64,000 nt of DNA from Pseudogracilibacillus sp. (GTDB lineage Bacteria; Bacillota; Bacilli; Bacillales; Amphibacillaceae). The position numbers were made by a program, and so were the translations under genes. The notes beneath the pieces are model-generated. The model was given only the letters and a program-made list of their open reading frames with translations, searched no databases and was not told the DNA's origin. Positions 1 through 9,943 of the stretch are shown in pieces. Location of the stretch: the NCBI GenBank assembly GCA_026169815.1, contig JAPFDT010000001.1, positions 62,001-126,000 on the forward strand, written 5' to 3'. The first letter of the stretch is position 1, and each line of letters opens with the position of its first letter.

Positions 1-1
1 A

Positions 2-379
2 GAAAGATATGAAGATGTATATGAGATGGGTAAGGCATTAAGAGAATTAGATGTTGATTCTATACCCGTGAATTTCTTACATGCTATAGATGGAACAGCA
101 CTTGAAGGAACAGATGAACTCACCCCATTATATTGTCTAAAAGTACTCGCCTTATTCCGATTCATGAATCCTACTAAAGAGATTCGGATTTCTGGAGGTA
201 GAGAGGTCAATTTGCGTTCATTACAACCTTTAGGGTTATTTGCTGCTAATTCTATTTTTATTGGCGATTATTTAACTACTGATGGTCAAGAAGGCAATAA
301 TGACTTTAAAATGTTAAAAGATTTAGGTTTTGAGATTGATTACGATAATGCTGAAGATAGAGAAATAGTAACTCAGTAA
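2..379 (+). CDS. bioB: Biotin synthase, C-terminal part (cut by window edge)
   Basis: The frame is open from the first bases and ends at TAA; the visible 125 residues are the end of a radical-SAM biotin synthase, which inserts sulfur into dethiobiotin in the last step of biotin synthesis. The stretch [11 protein letters not shown], the block [17 protein letters not shown] (with the arginine that binds the [2Fe-2S] cluster in characterised BioB) and the end segment [14 protein letters not shown] are characteristic. The N-terminal half with the CxxxCxxC cluster motif lies outside the window. An internal ATG at 26 is not the start. Other bio genes, if any, must lie upstream; none follows. Confidence 0.95.
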   Translation, partial: ERYEDVYEMGKALRELDVDSIPVNFLHAIDGTALEGTDELTPLYCLKVLALFRFMNPTKEIRISGGREVNLRSLQPLGLFAANSIFIGDYLTTDGQEGNNDFKMLKDLGFEIDYDNAEDREIVTQ

Positions 380-463
380 TCTAAATAACATAACGAATCT
401 ATCTTATTACTTAAACTATAATGGATAAAATAATACTCTAACTTAGTGAAAGGATTTTTATTC

Positions 464-793
464 ATGAATAAAGACAATAGCATTCTTGTTTATGGTGCAA
501 CAGTTGACCAGGAAACAAGATGTATTCATTATCATACACGCAAGGATATTATCGCTATTAAATTTCGCTGTTGTCAGAAATATTACCCTTGTTATCAATG
601 CCATAACGAGTCAGAAAATCACGCCATTCGTGTCTGGAAGAAACAAGAGTATGAAGAATCAGTTGTCTTATGTGGAGTATGTAGACACCAATTTTCCATC
701 ACTGATTACATAACTAAAGGACAATGTCCACAATGTAGATCAACATTTAATTCAAATTGCTCGCGACACTTTCAGTTATATTTTGAGATGTGA
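464..793 (+). CDS. CHY-type zinc finger protein
   Basis: This 109-residue protein begins CxHYH and continues with repeated CxxC/CxxCH pairs (YPCYQCH, LCGVCRHQF, QCPQCRSTF, NCSRH), the pattern of the CHY zinc-finger family, so several Zn(II) ions should be bound. Bacterial members are cytoplasmic and of unknown role; the eukaryotic relative Hot13 acts in mitochondrial redox and zinc handling. I chose ATG 464 because GAAAGGA lies nine bases upstream; the longer frame from GTG 446 has no ribosome site. A stem-loop follows immediately. Function cannot be derived from context, since bioB upstream is unrelated. Confidence 0.85.
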   Translation: MNKDNSILVYGATVDQETRCIHYHTRKDIIAIKFRCCQKYYPCYQCHNESENHAIRVWKKQEYEESVVLCGVCRHQFSITDYITKGQCPQCRSTFNSNCSRHFQLYFEM

Positions 794-796
794 AAA

Positions 797-823
797 AAAC
801 CTGCGAACAAGTCTCGCAGGTTT
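797..823. terminator. Perfect 10-bp stem-loop after the CHY gene
   Basis: AAACCTGCGA pairs with TCGCAGGTTT across a 7-base loop, three bases after the CHY stop codon. On the plus strand only a short T stretch follows; on the minus strand a run of seven T follows, so it may work in both directions. Confidence 0.7.
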
Positions 824-1054
824 GATTGACTTTATTCAGCTTTCAAACATTAAACATACTATTACAACTTACGTTTATTTAGTAACTCGACTTTCACAAA
901 CAGTAAACCAGTTTAAAACGATACAAATACTAAGCTACTGCACATCAAGCTCCCTAACTTGACGGCTTCAATTTAAAATAGACTGCTACATAGTTTAGAT
1001 AAATTGTGAAGTAACTGTATCATGTAAAATATAATTAAAGAATGTGTGCGCAAA

Positions 1055-1245
1055 GATTCGCTGCGGAATAACACTACGCTTTCCGCGGGCAACACCTCAA
1101 CTACCTCAGAAACAAAGCCCGTTTCTTCGGGGATTTTCGGTTGTTGCGTTCCGAAGTACACGATGTACTAGTGTCGACGTTGGTCACAGGACGTGACCGA
1201 TTTTAGTCGACCCGCAGGAGTCTTCGTGTTATTCCTTCGCTATGT
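1055..1245. repeat. Palindromic intergenic repeat, copy 1
   Basis: An imperfect inverted repeat of about 190 bases. Outer arms share GGAATAACAC (1065-1074) and GTGTTATTCC (1226-1235); inner arms carry ACGCTTTCCGCGGGC and CCGCAGGAGTC. These GC-rich cores recur at 1433, 24161 and in variant form at 59063. The type is common between genes in Bacillaceae; it carries no credible reading frame. Confidence 0.8.
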
Positions 1246-1432
1246 TTGATGCATTGAATGTTAGAATATACTTTAACTTAATTTTTTCTTAAGTATGCAG
1301 AATGTTATAAACCTTTTTCTTTTTAAGATGTTATAAAATTGAATATAATATTCTTAATTAAATAGCGAAAAAACGAAATACAGTCACTGAAAAAGCAATT
1401 ATAGTTAATAAAACTAGAAAAATAAACACATA

Positions 1433-1548
1433 GCAGTCCGAATATATGGAGACTCCTGCGGGAAGGAAGAGTCTATCAAGACCCCGCAAGGCGTAAGCCT
1501 GAGGAGACTTGATACTCGCCCGCGGAAAGCGGAATATATTCGGACTGC
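1433..1548. repeat. Palindromic intergenic repeat, copy 2
   Basis: Perfect 15-bp terminal inverted repeats, GCAGTCCGAATATAT (1433-1447) and its complement (1534-1548), enclose GACTCCTGCGGGA and GCCCGCGGAAAGCG. It is the same class as copy 1 but in the opposite orientation. The remaining sequence from 824 to 1772 is AT-rich and holds no gene that I can support. Confidence 0.85.
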
Positions 1549-1772
1549 GATTGCTATTCTCTAATTAACTAATATAAACAACACCTTTTTCAGCCCAATA
1601 GAATGCGCAATGTTTTTGTGATATTGTGACGCAGTATCTGTCTACTACTCAGTAATTTACCTTAAAGCCAATCGATATATTAAATATTTGATTAAGCTTT
1701 GTTATATGGGTGCGAAAGTTGAGTTAATAACAATACTCTACCTTTTGACGATGCAAGGGATCTTTATTTAGC

Positions 1773-3314
1773 TCACTTTTGCAGCTCTGGATGTTGTTGA
1801 TGATACCAGTTACCTAGAAGCCTTAATACGACAAATTGCACAACAATACCGATACCTAATAAAACAAACGCATTACCTACAATCGTGTAAGCTAAATATA
1901 ACATTCCTGAAATAACAGCCGTTACAAGTGCATAAGGCATTTGTGTTTTCACATGGGCTATATGGTCCGACCCTGCAAAAATCGATGCCATAATTGTCGT
2001 ATCAGAAATTGGAGATACGTGGTCTCCAAAAATCGATCCTGAAAATACAGAGCCTATTGCGAGGGGAATTAATTCTTCTCCACCCACACTATAGGCAAGT
2101 GGTAAAGCAATAGGTGTCAATATTGCCATCGTTCCCCACGAAGTCCCTGTTGCAAATGAGATGAACATAGCAATCGCAAATACTAAAAAAGGTAATAATG
2201 CTGGAGTCATCCAACTTTCCGTCATACTAACAACATATTCCCCAGTACCTAATACTTCTGTTACTAAGCCAATTGACCAAGCTAATACAATGATGATAAG
2301 CGCTGGCACCATCGTATTAATGCCCCCAAGTATCGTTTCTTCTATTTCTTTAAAACCAATACCTTGCAATAAGGCAATAATAATTCCGACCACTGTCATT
2401 GCAAGTCCTGCCCATGTTAATGCAACAGCTACATCCGTATCAGCAAGTGCATCTATCAATGACTTTCCTTCTGCACCTCCACCTGTATACCAAAGACCCC
2501 AAATTCCGACTCCAATTAAAGTTACTAATGGTAAAATAAAACTCCAAATACTTCCACCTTCTGCTTTAAAGGGCTCGCCTAATTCGTTTTCTGTAGAAGA
2601 TAATGGACTTGCTCCATCTTCAATTAACTTTCCTGTCTTCTCTGCTCTATGCTCGGCTTTTGCCATCGGTCCGAAATCTTTCCCCATAATAATCATTGGA
2701 ACAGCACACAAACTTAATAATGCATAAAAGTTCCAAGGAATGGACTTTAAAAACTCAAAATACGGCTCTAATCCCACAATCGATAAAGTCGCCAAGGCAC
2801 CTGCAATTAAAGAAACTTGATAACCAATCCAATCGGATACAGGTCCTATTGTCGCCATTGGAGCGGAAGTTGTATCCAATATATATGATAATTTTTCACG
2901 CGATACTTTCTTCTCTCCAGTAATGTCTTTCGAAGCATTCCCAACAATAACTGAGTTCACATAATCATTAAAAAAGATAAGTATTCCTAAAATATACGGC
3001 AAAAAAAGCACTCTTCGTTTTGTCGTTAGCTTCGTCTCTAGGACACGAATCAAACCAAGCGAGCCGCCGGTTTTATACATAAACGCTGCCCCTGTACCAA
3101 GTAAAGCAACCATAACTAAAAAGCGCGCATTCCAATCATCAATCATGACATCTTTCATCCAAGTAAATGTATAGCCAACTGCAGAGAAAGGATTTCCACC
3201 TGTATAAATGATTCCACCAACCCAAATACTTATAAATAAAGATATAATGACACGTCTTGTTACGATAGCGAGAATAACCGCTACTAGTGGTGGTACAATT
3301 GATAAAAGTCCCAT
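1773..3314 (-). CDS. NhaC-family Na+/H+ antiporter
   Basis: A 513-residue polytopic membrane protein with about a dozen hydrophobic segments and no signal peptide. Features typical of NhaC/IT-superfamily antiporters are the internal DYVNSVIVG and SDTTIMASIFAGSDH segments, FATGTSWGTMAILTP, and SVFSGSIFGDHVSPISDTT, where acidic and polar residues lie inside membrane segments. It should exchange internal Na+ (or malate/lactate as in MleN relatives) against protons. ATG 3314 is preceded by TGGAGGTG. It is monocistronic: the pump gene upstream ends in its own terminator. The substrate cannot be fixed, because NhaC proteins include amino-acid/lactate antiporters. Confidence 0.88.
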   Translation of the reverse strand: MGLLSIVPPLVAVILAIVTRRVIISLFISIWVGGIIYTGGNPFSAVGYTFTWMKDVMIDDWNARFLVMVALLGTGAAFMYKTGGSLGLIRVLETKLTTKRRVLFLPYILGILIFFNDYVNSVIVGNASKDITGEKKVSREKLSYILDTTSAPMATIGPVSDWIGYQVSLIAGALATLSIVGLEPYFEFLKSIPWNFYALLSLCAVPMIIMGKDFGPMAKAEHRAEKTGKLIEDGASPLSSTENELGEPFKAEGGSIWSFILPLVTLIGVGIWGLWYTGGGAEGKSLIDALADTDVAVALTWAGLAMTVVGIIIALLQGIGFKEIEETILGGINTMVPALIIIVLAWSIGLVTEVLGTGEYVVSMTESWMTPALLPFLVFAIAMFISFATGTSWGTMAILTPIALPLAYSVGGEELIPLAIGSVFSGSIFGDHVSPISDTTIMASIFAGSDHIAHVKTQMPYALVTAVISGMLYLAYTIVGNAFVLLGIGIVVQFVVLRLLGNWYHQQHPELQK

Positions 3315-3755
3315 TCTACACCTCCAATAAAAATAGTTATCATGCTGTTACACTAAAGAAGAACTCTTTTGCCTCTACGTTGAATTTCTATGAATCTTAT
3401 TATAAAACTTGAATAAATCAAATATAATCCTCCTTTCTTAATATATATTTTTTGATGCGATAACTTACTTTTTTATATCATTCATTATATGAATACGATT
3501 AATTCCTCAAATTTCAACGTAAAAGCATAACTATTCTCTTATTCCTACTTTATGTAACATTACTATAGAATATAACTTGCTATTCTATCCATTAGAGATA
3601 TCAATACATCATTAATAAAACGCCTATACTACGATGTACAGGCGTTTTATTTTTACGATTACATTTGGTTCATTTATAGTGAAAACTAATAAATTAGATT
3701 CGTAATTGATGTTCATCCGGATTAAGTCACTACTTCACTATGATAATCTATATCT
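3315..3755. other. Intergenic gap between efflux pump and antiporter
   Basis: AT-rich sequence containing the terminator of the pump gene (3615-3650) and, nearer 3314, the leader of the antiporter. I see no riboswitch, repeat or small gene here. Confidence 0.5.
3615..3650 (-). terminator. Terminator of the RND pump gene
   Basis: ATAAAACGCCT pairs with AGGCGTTTTAT around a 14-base loop, with T-rich sequence on both sides. It lies about 100 bases after the pump gene's stop on the minus strand. Confidence 0.75.
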
Positions 3756-6700
3756 TTATTGAACTTTCGATTCTTCACTGATGGCATCAAGAGATTTCCT
3801 TCTTCCAAATATCCGCTTGAACCCTCTCCCAACATCCTCAAACAATAAGTAAACAATCGGAATTAAGATAAGTGTAATAAAAGTTGAGAATAATAGTCCT
3901 GAAACTATAACTACAGCGAGTGGAGCTTGATAATCACTTGAAGTCCCTGTCGCTAAGGCAAGTGGGATCATACCGCCAACAGTAGTTAATGTTGTCATGA
4001 AAATAGGACGAATCCGTTCCTTCCCAGCACTAATTAGCGCTTCATTTACAGCAAATCCGTTATTTCGTAACTGCCGCACTCGATCAATTAATAGAATTCC
4101 ATTATTTAATACAATTCCAACAAGCATAATAACTCCAATACCTGATAATATATTCAATTCTTTTTGAGTAACGAACAATCCAATTAAAACTCCTGTAATC
4201 GTTAGTGGGATAATAAACAGAATGATAAATGGATGTTTTAAACTATTAAACTGGATGGCCATCACTACGAATACGAGAAATAATGAAATAATAAAGATAA
4301 CGAGTAAATCTTGAACTGCTTGTTGTTGCTCTTCCATATCACCAGCAACTTCAATAGCATAACCCTGGTCTAGTTCAAAACCTTTGATTATTTTATTTAT
4401 TTTCCTATTGATTGTACCCATATCTTGATCTTCCGTATCGGCTATAACACTAATATATCTTTCGCCGTTTGAACGATTAATTTCATTCAATGAAGCTTTT
4501 TCGTCTAAAGAAATATAGCGGGAAAGAGCTTTCTCGCCATTTACTGTCATGATGTCATGGTTAAAAAGTGCCTTTTTATCTGTAACACTTTTATTGTTTT
4601 TAATGTATATTGGCGTTGTTTCCCCATCTTGTGCAATCTCTCCTACAGGGACATTTGCAAACATTTGTGATAAATATCCGTATAAATGAGGAGCATATAC
4701 ATCGTCTTCTTTCATATTTTTATTATTTAATTGAATGACATATTCTTCTGTACTTTCACTTGCTTGTAAATTGACAGCTGTGACGTGATCGAGTTTCTCT
4801 AGCTCTGTAGTTACTTCTTCTCCAATATCTTGTAATGTCGTTAAATTTTTACCACTCACTTTTAATTCAATAGGAGAATCCACTGTTCCATCCATTGCTG
4901 ACCCGACCGTTTTGATTGGATAATCGTTTTCAAGATTTCTAAAATGAGTTAATATTTGTTCGTTTATTTCTTGTTGTTCCATCGTTTTTTCTTCTTCAGG
5001 TGTTAAATTAATTAAGGATAACATAACATCCATATTGTCTATGATTACATTAGTATCAACATCCTGAATTGCTTCTAATTCTTCGTTCATCGCAATTGCT
5101 ATTTCTTCACGTTCTTTTGAGGAAACACCTGATTCTAACTCAACGATTACCTCCGCATACCTGTTTAATATATCTGGCATAAACGTTGTTGGAATTTTGG
5201 CAAGCAATAAAAAGGAACTGAAAAACATGATAATGAAAAGGCTAAGGATACCAATTCGCCTACGTTTCTTCTTAGTTAACCACGCTATAATGCTACCGTA
5301 TTTTCCAATTAAATCTAACCTACTCTTTTTTGCCGGCTTAACCTTTAAAAAGTTCTCCGACAAAACTGGGATGAGCGTAAATGCGATGATAACAGAACTT
5401 ATTAACGTAATAGCTACTACAACTGTGAGTACAATCATCATCTTACCTATTTCATCATCCATGAGTACGACAGGAACAAAAACAACTATTGTCGTTAACA
5501 TCGATGATACAACAGCACCTGCAACTTCTTTTGTTCCAGTTGTGACCGCTTCTACATTTGCATATCCTTGTTCCTTTTTATCAAAAATAGATTCTAGAAC
5601 AACGATAGAGGCATCGACCATCATGCCGATTCCAAGCCCTAATCCAATTAAACTGAGTAAATTAAAGCTGTAATCTAGCAATGTCATCGTTAAAGTCGTT
5701 AATAATACAGATGCCGGAATGGATAGTCCGATAATAAACGTGGCTCTAATATTACGTAAAAATAATAACAAAACAATGATTGCAATAATACCGCCAATGA
5801 GTATATTACTCGTTACACCATCGATTGCATTACTCACATAATCTGCTTGAGCGGCAATTTCACTCACTTGAATCCCCTTATCATTTTCCCTTTTTATATT
5901 TTCTACTTCAGCTCTAATTGCTTCAGCCATATCAATTTGTGTGTACCCATTTGAACGGCCAATTTGCAATAAGAGAAAGTCTGGATTACCATTTTTCCAA
6001 GCAAAATTTGTTTGTTCACTGACTTCTTCTTTTACAGTCGCAAAATTAGTGAGCTTTTTCATTCCTTGGGTCGTTTGTATTGGAAGGTCTTTAATATCTT
6101 TTATATCGTGAAAAGCTGTATTCCAACGAATCGCCGGATCACCTTGTTCTTCATTCAAATTTCCAAGCGAATCATTCATATTCATTTGTTCCATTACATC
6201 TACAATGTCTTCTTGTGCGAGATCATATTCGACTAGTTTTTTTTCGTCTAACGTAATCATGATTTCTTTTTCTTCCAAGCCTGAGACGAATACTTCATTT
6301 ACTTCTTTTAATGCTTCAAGTCTTGGTTTCACCACATCCCTAGCATAAGCTGACATTTCTTCTAAACTACTACCGGAAATGTCCATGAAAAATTCATATT
6401 GACCTTGGGTAGATGCTTGCATCACGAACACATCGTTAATTCCATGCAGCTCATTTGTTAGTGCATTTACTTCATTTTCAACATCTTTTGTGACATCATC
6501 ACTAGCACCTTCGGCAATTTCAAAAACTATTAAACTACTATCTGTAGACGATGTAGATTCATAGCTTTCAACCTCTTCTTCACTATCCAAGATATTTTCT
6601 ATTGGAATCGTAATAAATTGTTCTACGTCCTCTGCCGACATTTCCTCTGTTTCAATCATGATTATGCTTTGATTAAATGTTACAGACGGAAAAAGTTCTT

Positions 6701-6794
6701 TATCTAAGTTAAAAATACTATAAAATCCTAAACCAAAAATAAATGTTACGAATAACCCAACGATTATTTTCCTCTTTAATAAAAAACGTATCAT
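3756..6794 (-). CDS. RND-family efflux pump, SwrC/AcrB-like
   Basis: The 1012-residue protein has the RND layout: a first membrane segment near residues 5-25, a large extracellular domain, six membrane segments, then a repeat of the same plan. ELFPSVTF after TM1 and GIGMMVDASIVVLESIF in TM4 (with the proton-relay aspartate) are typical of Gram-positive HAE pumps such as SwrC/YerP, which export surfactin-like peptides and detergents. No adaptor or outer-membrane gene is nearby, as expected in a monoderm. I place the start at ATG 6794 because AAGGAGGCGT lies ten bases upstream; the frame could extend to 6827. Upstream ACTAACTAACCAGTT resembles TetR-type operators, which is inference only. Confidence 0.9.
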   Translation of the reverse strand: MIRFLLKRKIIVGLFVTFIFGLGFYSIFNLDKELFPSVTFNQSIIMIETEEMSAEDVEQFITIPIENILDSEEEVESYESTSSTDSSLIVFEIAEGASDDVTKDVENEVNALTNELHGINDVFVMQASTQGQYEFFMDISGSSLEEMSAYARDVVKPRLEALKEVNEVFVSGLEEKEIMITLDEKKLVEYDLAQEDIVDVMEQMNMNDSLGNLNEEQGDPAIRWNTAFHDIKDIKDLPIQTTQGMKKLTNFATVKEEVSEQTNFAWKNGNPDFLLLQIGRSNGYTQIDMAEAIRAEVENIKRENDKGIQVSEIAAQADYVSNAIDGVTSNILIGGIIAIIVLLLFLRNIRATFIIGLSIPASVLLTTLTMTLLDYSFNLLSLIGLGLGIGMMVDASIVVLESIFDKKEQGYANVEAVTTGTKEVAGAVVSSMLTTIVVFVPVVLMDDEIGKMMIVLTVVVAITLISSVIIAFTLIPVLSENFLKVKPAKKSRLDLIGKYGSIIAWLTKKKRRRIGILSLFIIMFFSSFLLLAKIPTTFMPDILNRYAEVIVELESGVSSKEREEIAIAMNEELEAIQDVDTNVIIDNMDVMLSLINLTPEEEKTMEQQEINEQILTHFRNLENDYPIKTVGSAMDGTVDSPIELKVSGKNLTTLQDIGEEVTTELEKLDHVTAVNLQASESTEEYVIQLNNKNMKEDDVYAPHLYGYLSQMFANVPVGEIAQDGETTPIYIKNNKSVTDKKALFNHDIMTVNGEKALSRYISLDEKASLNEINRSNGERYISVIADTEDQDMGTINRKINKIIKGFELDQGYAIEVAGDMEEQQQAVQDLLVIFIISLFLVFVVMAIQFNSLKHPFIILFIIPLTITGVLIGLFVTQKELNILSGIGVIMLVGIVLNNGILLIDRVRQLRNNGFAVNEALISAGKERIRPIFMTTLTTVGGMIPLALATGTSSDYQAPLAVVIVSGLLFSTFITLILIPIVYLLFEDVGRGFKRIFGRRKSLDAISEESKVQ

Positions 6795-6977
6795 AAGGTC
6801 ACGCCTCCTTACTTCATTATTTTCCAACTGGTTAGTTAGTCACGCAATCAACCATATAATCATTTTAATAAAATGTCAATATTTTTTAAATTATCTGAAT
6901 AATAATGTGGTTTTATTAATCAAAGTGGAGACATTTTTAGTAAGAATGAATAAACAAATACATAATGATAAGCTACG

Positions 6978-7012
6978 AGGGCACTGATAAAGTATAACTT
7001 TATCAGTGCCCT
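6978..7012. other. Perfect 16-bp inverted repeat
   Basis: AGGGCACTGATAAAGT and its exact complement flank a 3-base loop. Neither side carries a T run, so it is not a standard terminator. It lies in the pump leader region, about 185 bases before the pump start. No credible gene covers 6795-7285; a 61-codon frame here overlaps the hairpin and has no recognisable content. Confidence 0.6.
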
Positions 7013-7225
7013 TCATTCTACCCAACTTGCCTACTATATTTGCTCTCCTGACTTGGAATTTGTGTACTTCATTCATCTAGCTATTCTTTATACCTATTTG
7101 TATAAATATCCGGTTCATATCCTTCATATGAAATTAATTCAAAAATGTCTTTACTTTTACTTATGACTATCTATAATTGCATTGAAATCCATAATCCCGT
7201 TAATGCTAATGATACATTTTGAAAT

Positions 7226-7253
7226 TAAAAAAAGAGATGAACATGCCATCTCA
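7226..7253 (-). terminator. Terminator of the SCO1/tatA/GMC operon
   Basis: On the minus strand GAGATG, a 7-base loop and CATCTC are followed by seven T. It lies about 30 bases after the SCO1 stop. Confidence 0.7.
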
Positions 7254-7285
7254 GAATAAAATATATAACTATATCTAAATTCTCT

Positions 7286-7861
7286 TTATAAAACTTTCTT
7301 TAAATCTTCTATAATTAATTTAATATCTTGCGTAGCCATTCCGTCGTACCTTTTAATAACCTTCCCATGCGGATCAACTAAAAAGAATCCTGTACTATGT
7401 GCAAATTCGGTTTCACCTGAGCTCCCTTTGTCTAAAGATGTTTTAAAAGAATTCTCAGATAAACGTTTAATATCGCTGAACTCATAGTCAGTTAAAAATG
7501 TCCAAGTACTTAAATCCACTCCATATTCCTCTACATATTCTCTCAATACAGGCGGGGTGTCATAGTTTGGATCAACGCTAAAAGAAACTATTTTTGCATT
7601 TAAATTTAAATCCTGTAATTTGTTTTGAACACTAGACATATTTGGTATCATAGTGGGACAAACTTGAGTGCAATTTGTATACATAAAATTTGCTATCCAC
7701 CATTCTCCCGCAAGATCTTTAAGGCTAAGTTTTTCATTATCTTGCGTTATAAACTCAAAGTCTTCTACTTTTTCAGACATGTTCGGTTCAATTTCCTTGT
7801 AGTCACAAGCAATTAAAACAAGAACGAAGACTAATGGTATAAATAAGAGGGATTTCATCAT
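7286..7861 (-). CDS. SCO1/SenC-family copper-binding lipoprotein
   Basis: A 191-residue protein with a signal peptide ending in VLIACDY (lipobox cysteine at 19) and a thioredoxin-like fold. The copper motif CTQVCP (CxxxCP) follows NFMYTN, and the third ligand histidine lies in FAHSTGF. SCO proteins deliver copper to the CuA site of cytochrome oxidase or act as thiol reductants. Here the gene is the last of a minus-strand group with a Tat-exported dehydrogenase and TatA, so it may serve that enzyme's electron path rather than an oxidase; no oxidase gene is visible. ATG 7861 follows AAAGGGGT. Confidence 0.9.
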   Translation of the reverse strand: MMKSLLFIPLVFVLVLIACDYKEIEPNMSEKVEDFEFITQDNEKLSLKDLAGEWWIANFMYTNCTQVCPTMIPNMSSVQNKLQDLNLNAKIVSFSVDPNYDTPPVLREYVEEYGVDLSTWTFLTDYEFSDIKRLSENSFKTSLDKGSSGETEFAHSTGFFLVDPHGKVIKRYDGMATQDIKLIIEDLKKVL

Positions 7862-7965
7862 TGTACCCCTTTATTAATGGTATTTTATTAGTAACAATCG
7901 TAATTCAAAGGAATATAATAAAGTTTAAATGATAGGAATGGGCTTTTCCATATCATACAAATTAA

Positions 7966-8160
7966 TTAACTTTCCTTATTTTCATCATGATCTTTATCAG
8001 GTGAATCCTCTATTAATTCTTGAGTTGATTTTTTAAACTCACGTAAAGTTTGACCAGCAGCCTGACCAATTTCCGGTAACTTTTTTGGTCCGAAGATAAT
8101 TAAAGCTACTACTAATATCAGGATCATACTTGGTACACCAATACTTCCTAAACCCATCAT
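7966..8160 (-). CDS. tatA: TatA-type twin-arginine translocase pore subunit
   Basis: The 64-residue protein has one N-terminal membrane helix, the hinge [10 protein letters not shown] and an amphipathic helix with acidic tail, which together define TatA. It oligomerises with TatC to pass folded proteins across the membrane. No tatC is in the window, so it must use one elsewhere. ATG 8160 follows GGTGGTGGAA; a TTG at 8172 would add four residues. It lies 31 bases after the GMC gene, in the same operon as the Tat-signal subunit encoded at 9944-10714, which suggests a dedicated TatA. Confidence 0.93.
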   Translation of the reverse strand: MMGLGSIGVPSMILILVVALIIFGPKKLPEIGQAAGQTLREFKKSTQELIEDSPDKDHDENKES

Positions 8161-8191
8161 TTCCACCACCAATGTTAAAATGTATTTTTAA

Positions 8192-9931
8192 TTAGACCTT
8201 CTCTTCCTTACTTTCGGTTTTTAATAACTGGCCTTCTCCATTATTTAAATAATCGATTATCCCTTCTGTAGCCCTATAAGTTAAGGCTCCTAATGTAAGT
8301 GTAGGATTAGATGTACCGAAATGAGGGAATGCAGAAGCTCCGCACACAAATAAATTATTCATATCCCACATTTGCATATAATTATTTACTGCGGATGTCT
8401 CAGGATCATCTCCCATAATGACTCCTCCAGAATTGTGTTGATAAGCTAAGTTACCATCAAAGTGTTCAACGTAATTTAACTGTGTTTCACTTGCTCCCAT
8501 CTCTTTCATTATTTCATCACCCTTTTCTAGTAAAAACTCATCCATCTTATGTTCATTTTCAGTAAAGTCATTAGTAATTCTTAATAATGGGTCACCGTAA
8601 TCATCTTTGTAAGTTGGATCTAAATCTAAATAATTTTCTTTATGGGGCATACTTGCTCTTTGTAAAAAGAAACTTACATGCCTATTATGATAGTATAGTG
8701 ACTCTTTTTTAAACTCCTTTCCCCACGACGGCGTTCCTTCCGGAGTAATATTAGTTTCAATTGGCATATTTCCACCTTCTCTAGCCTCGACATGCCCTCC
8801 ATGAATAAAATCTACATCCGTATGGTCAAAGTTATCTGCTGCAAAATCTGTTATTACTGATCCTAACATGCCAGTACTGATAAACCGATTAAACTTTCTG
8901 TCTTTGAAAAGCCCTTTTATACCAGGAGATGTATGGTGATCTGTAAAATTTTTTCCTATGACACCTTTCCCCGTTTTTGGATCATAGGGTTTCCCGATTT
9001 CTGATAATAATAAGAGTTTGGTATTATTAAAAGTGTAACTAGTTAATACAACTACATCAGCAGGCTGTTCATATTCTTCTCCTGTAAGTGTATTCACGTA
9101 TAATACACCAGTAGCTTTATCTCCTTCATATAAAACTCGTTTAACTTCAGAGTGGGTTCTGAGTTCAAAATTTCCAGTTTCTTTCGCCGTAGGAATTACA
9201 GTAATTACCGGATCTGCCTTCGCGCCAAAGTCACATCCAAATCGTTCACAAAACGAACAATATTGACACGCATTTATCACCTGTCCATCTGGGTTTTCGT
9301 ACTTTTCAGATAAAGTTCCTCCAGGGATTACAAATGGATGATACCCTAACTTTTTAGTTGCTTCTTCAAACAAACGCATTACAGCTGTCTTTTTGAGTGG
9401 AGGTGTTGGATAAGGACTTGATCTTGGAGCTGCTAAAGGATCTTCTTCTCCTGATATCCCCATTGTTTTTTCAAATGTATCATAATAAGGCTCTAACTCA
9501 TCGTATGTAATTCCCCAATCCTGTATTGTCATCCAATCAGGTATTTTTTCCTCTCCATATCTTTCTATCGTTTGACTCCTAATTTCAAAATCATATGGAA
9601 AATATCTATGAGTCTGGGCTGCCCAATGACTTCCCCCACCCCCTACATCAGTACCTATTTTAATCGACATTTTGTTTCGAATAGGCAAAGCTTCTTCATC
9701 TATTGACCTTCGAGTAGTAAAGGTAGATTTATTTAACTTTTCCATCATTTCTAGTCTTTGTCTGTATCTTACATCATCTTTACTACTAACATAATCTTCA
9801 ACAGAACTTTCTGCACCGCGCTCTAAACCAACAACTTTAAAACCCGCCTTTGATAATTCTGAAGCAACAATCCCTCCAGACCAACCAACACCGACCGTGA
9901 CGACATCAACTTTATCCATCCTTTTGACCAT
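8192..9931 (-). CDS. GMC-family FAD dehydrogenase, large subunit
   Basis: A 579-residue flavoprotein: the dinucleotide motif GVGWSGG is at residues 14-20, GTDVGGGGSHW is the FAD-contact segment, and the C-terminal GMC block ends GTSNPTLTLGALTYRA. It resembles the catalytic subunit of membrane gluconate/sugar dehydrogenases, which oxidise a polyol or sugar acid and pass electrons to the respiratory chain. Near residue 221-233 is CQYCSFCERFGC, a cysteine cluster like that holding an Fe-S centre in FAD sugar dehydrogenases. It has no signal peptide, so export presumably depends on the small subunit 12 bases upstream. The substrate is unknown. Confidence 0.88.
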   Translation of the reverse strand: MVKRMDKVDVVTVGVGWSGGIVASELSKAGFKVVGLERGAESSVEDYVSSKDDVRYRQRLEMMEKLNKSTFTTRRSIDEEALPIRNKMSIKIGTDVGGGGSHWAAQTHRYFPYDFEIRSQTIERYGEEKIPDWMTIQDWGITYDELEPYYDTFEKTMGISGEEDPLAAPRSSPYPTPPLKKTAVMRLFEEATKKLGYHPFVIPGGTLSEKYENPDGQVINACQYCSFCERFGCDFGAKADPVITVIPTAKETGNFELRTHSEVKRVLYEGDKATGVLYVNTLTGEEYEQPADVVVLTSYTFNNTKLLLLSEIGKPYDPKTGKGVIGKNFTDHHTSPGIKGLFKDRKFNRFISTGMLGSVITDFAADNFDHTDVDFIHGGHVEAREGGNMPIETNITPEGTPSWGKEFKKESLYYHNRHVSFFLQRASMPHKENYLDLDPTYKDDYGDPLLRITNDFTENEHKMDEFLLEKGDEIMKEMGASETQLNYVEHFDGNLAYQHNSGGVIMGDDPETSAVNNYMQMWDMNNLFVCGASAFPHFGTSNPTLTLGALTYRATEGIIDYLNNGEGQLLKTESKEEKV

Positions 9932-9943
9932 TAATATCCCCCT

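Noticed and set aside
973..1161. 62-codon minus-strand ORF
   Set aside because: It lies within palindromic repeat copy 1, has no ribosome site and its sequence follows the repeat arms.
5197..5673. 158-codon plus-strand ORF antisense to the RND pump
   Set aside because: It is a shadow of the strongly supported pump gene; composition and lack of a start signal argue against it. The same holds for other long antisense frames over nhaC, ureG, the MMPL gene and the LxxG-repeat gene.
6891..7076. 61-codon minus-strand ORF before the pump gene
   Set aside because: It overlaps the 16-bp palindrome, has no recognisable content and no good ribosome site.
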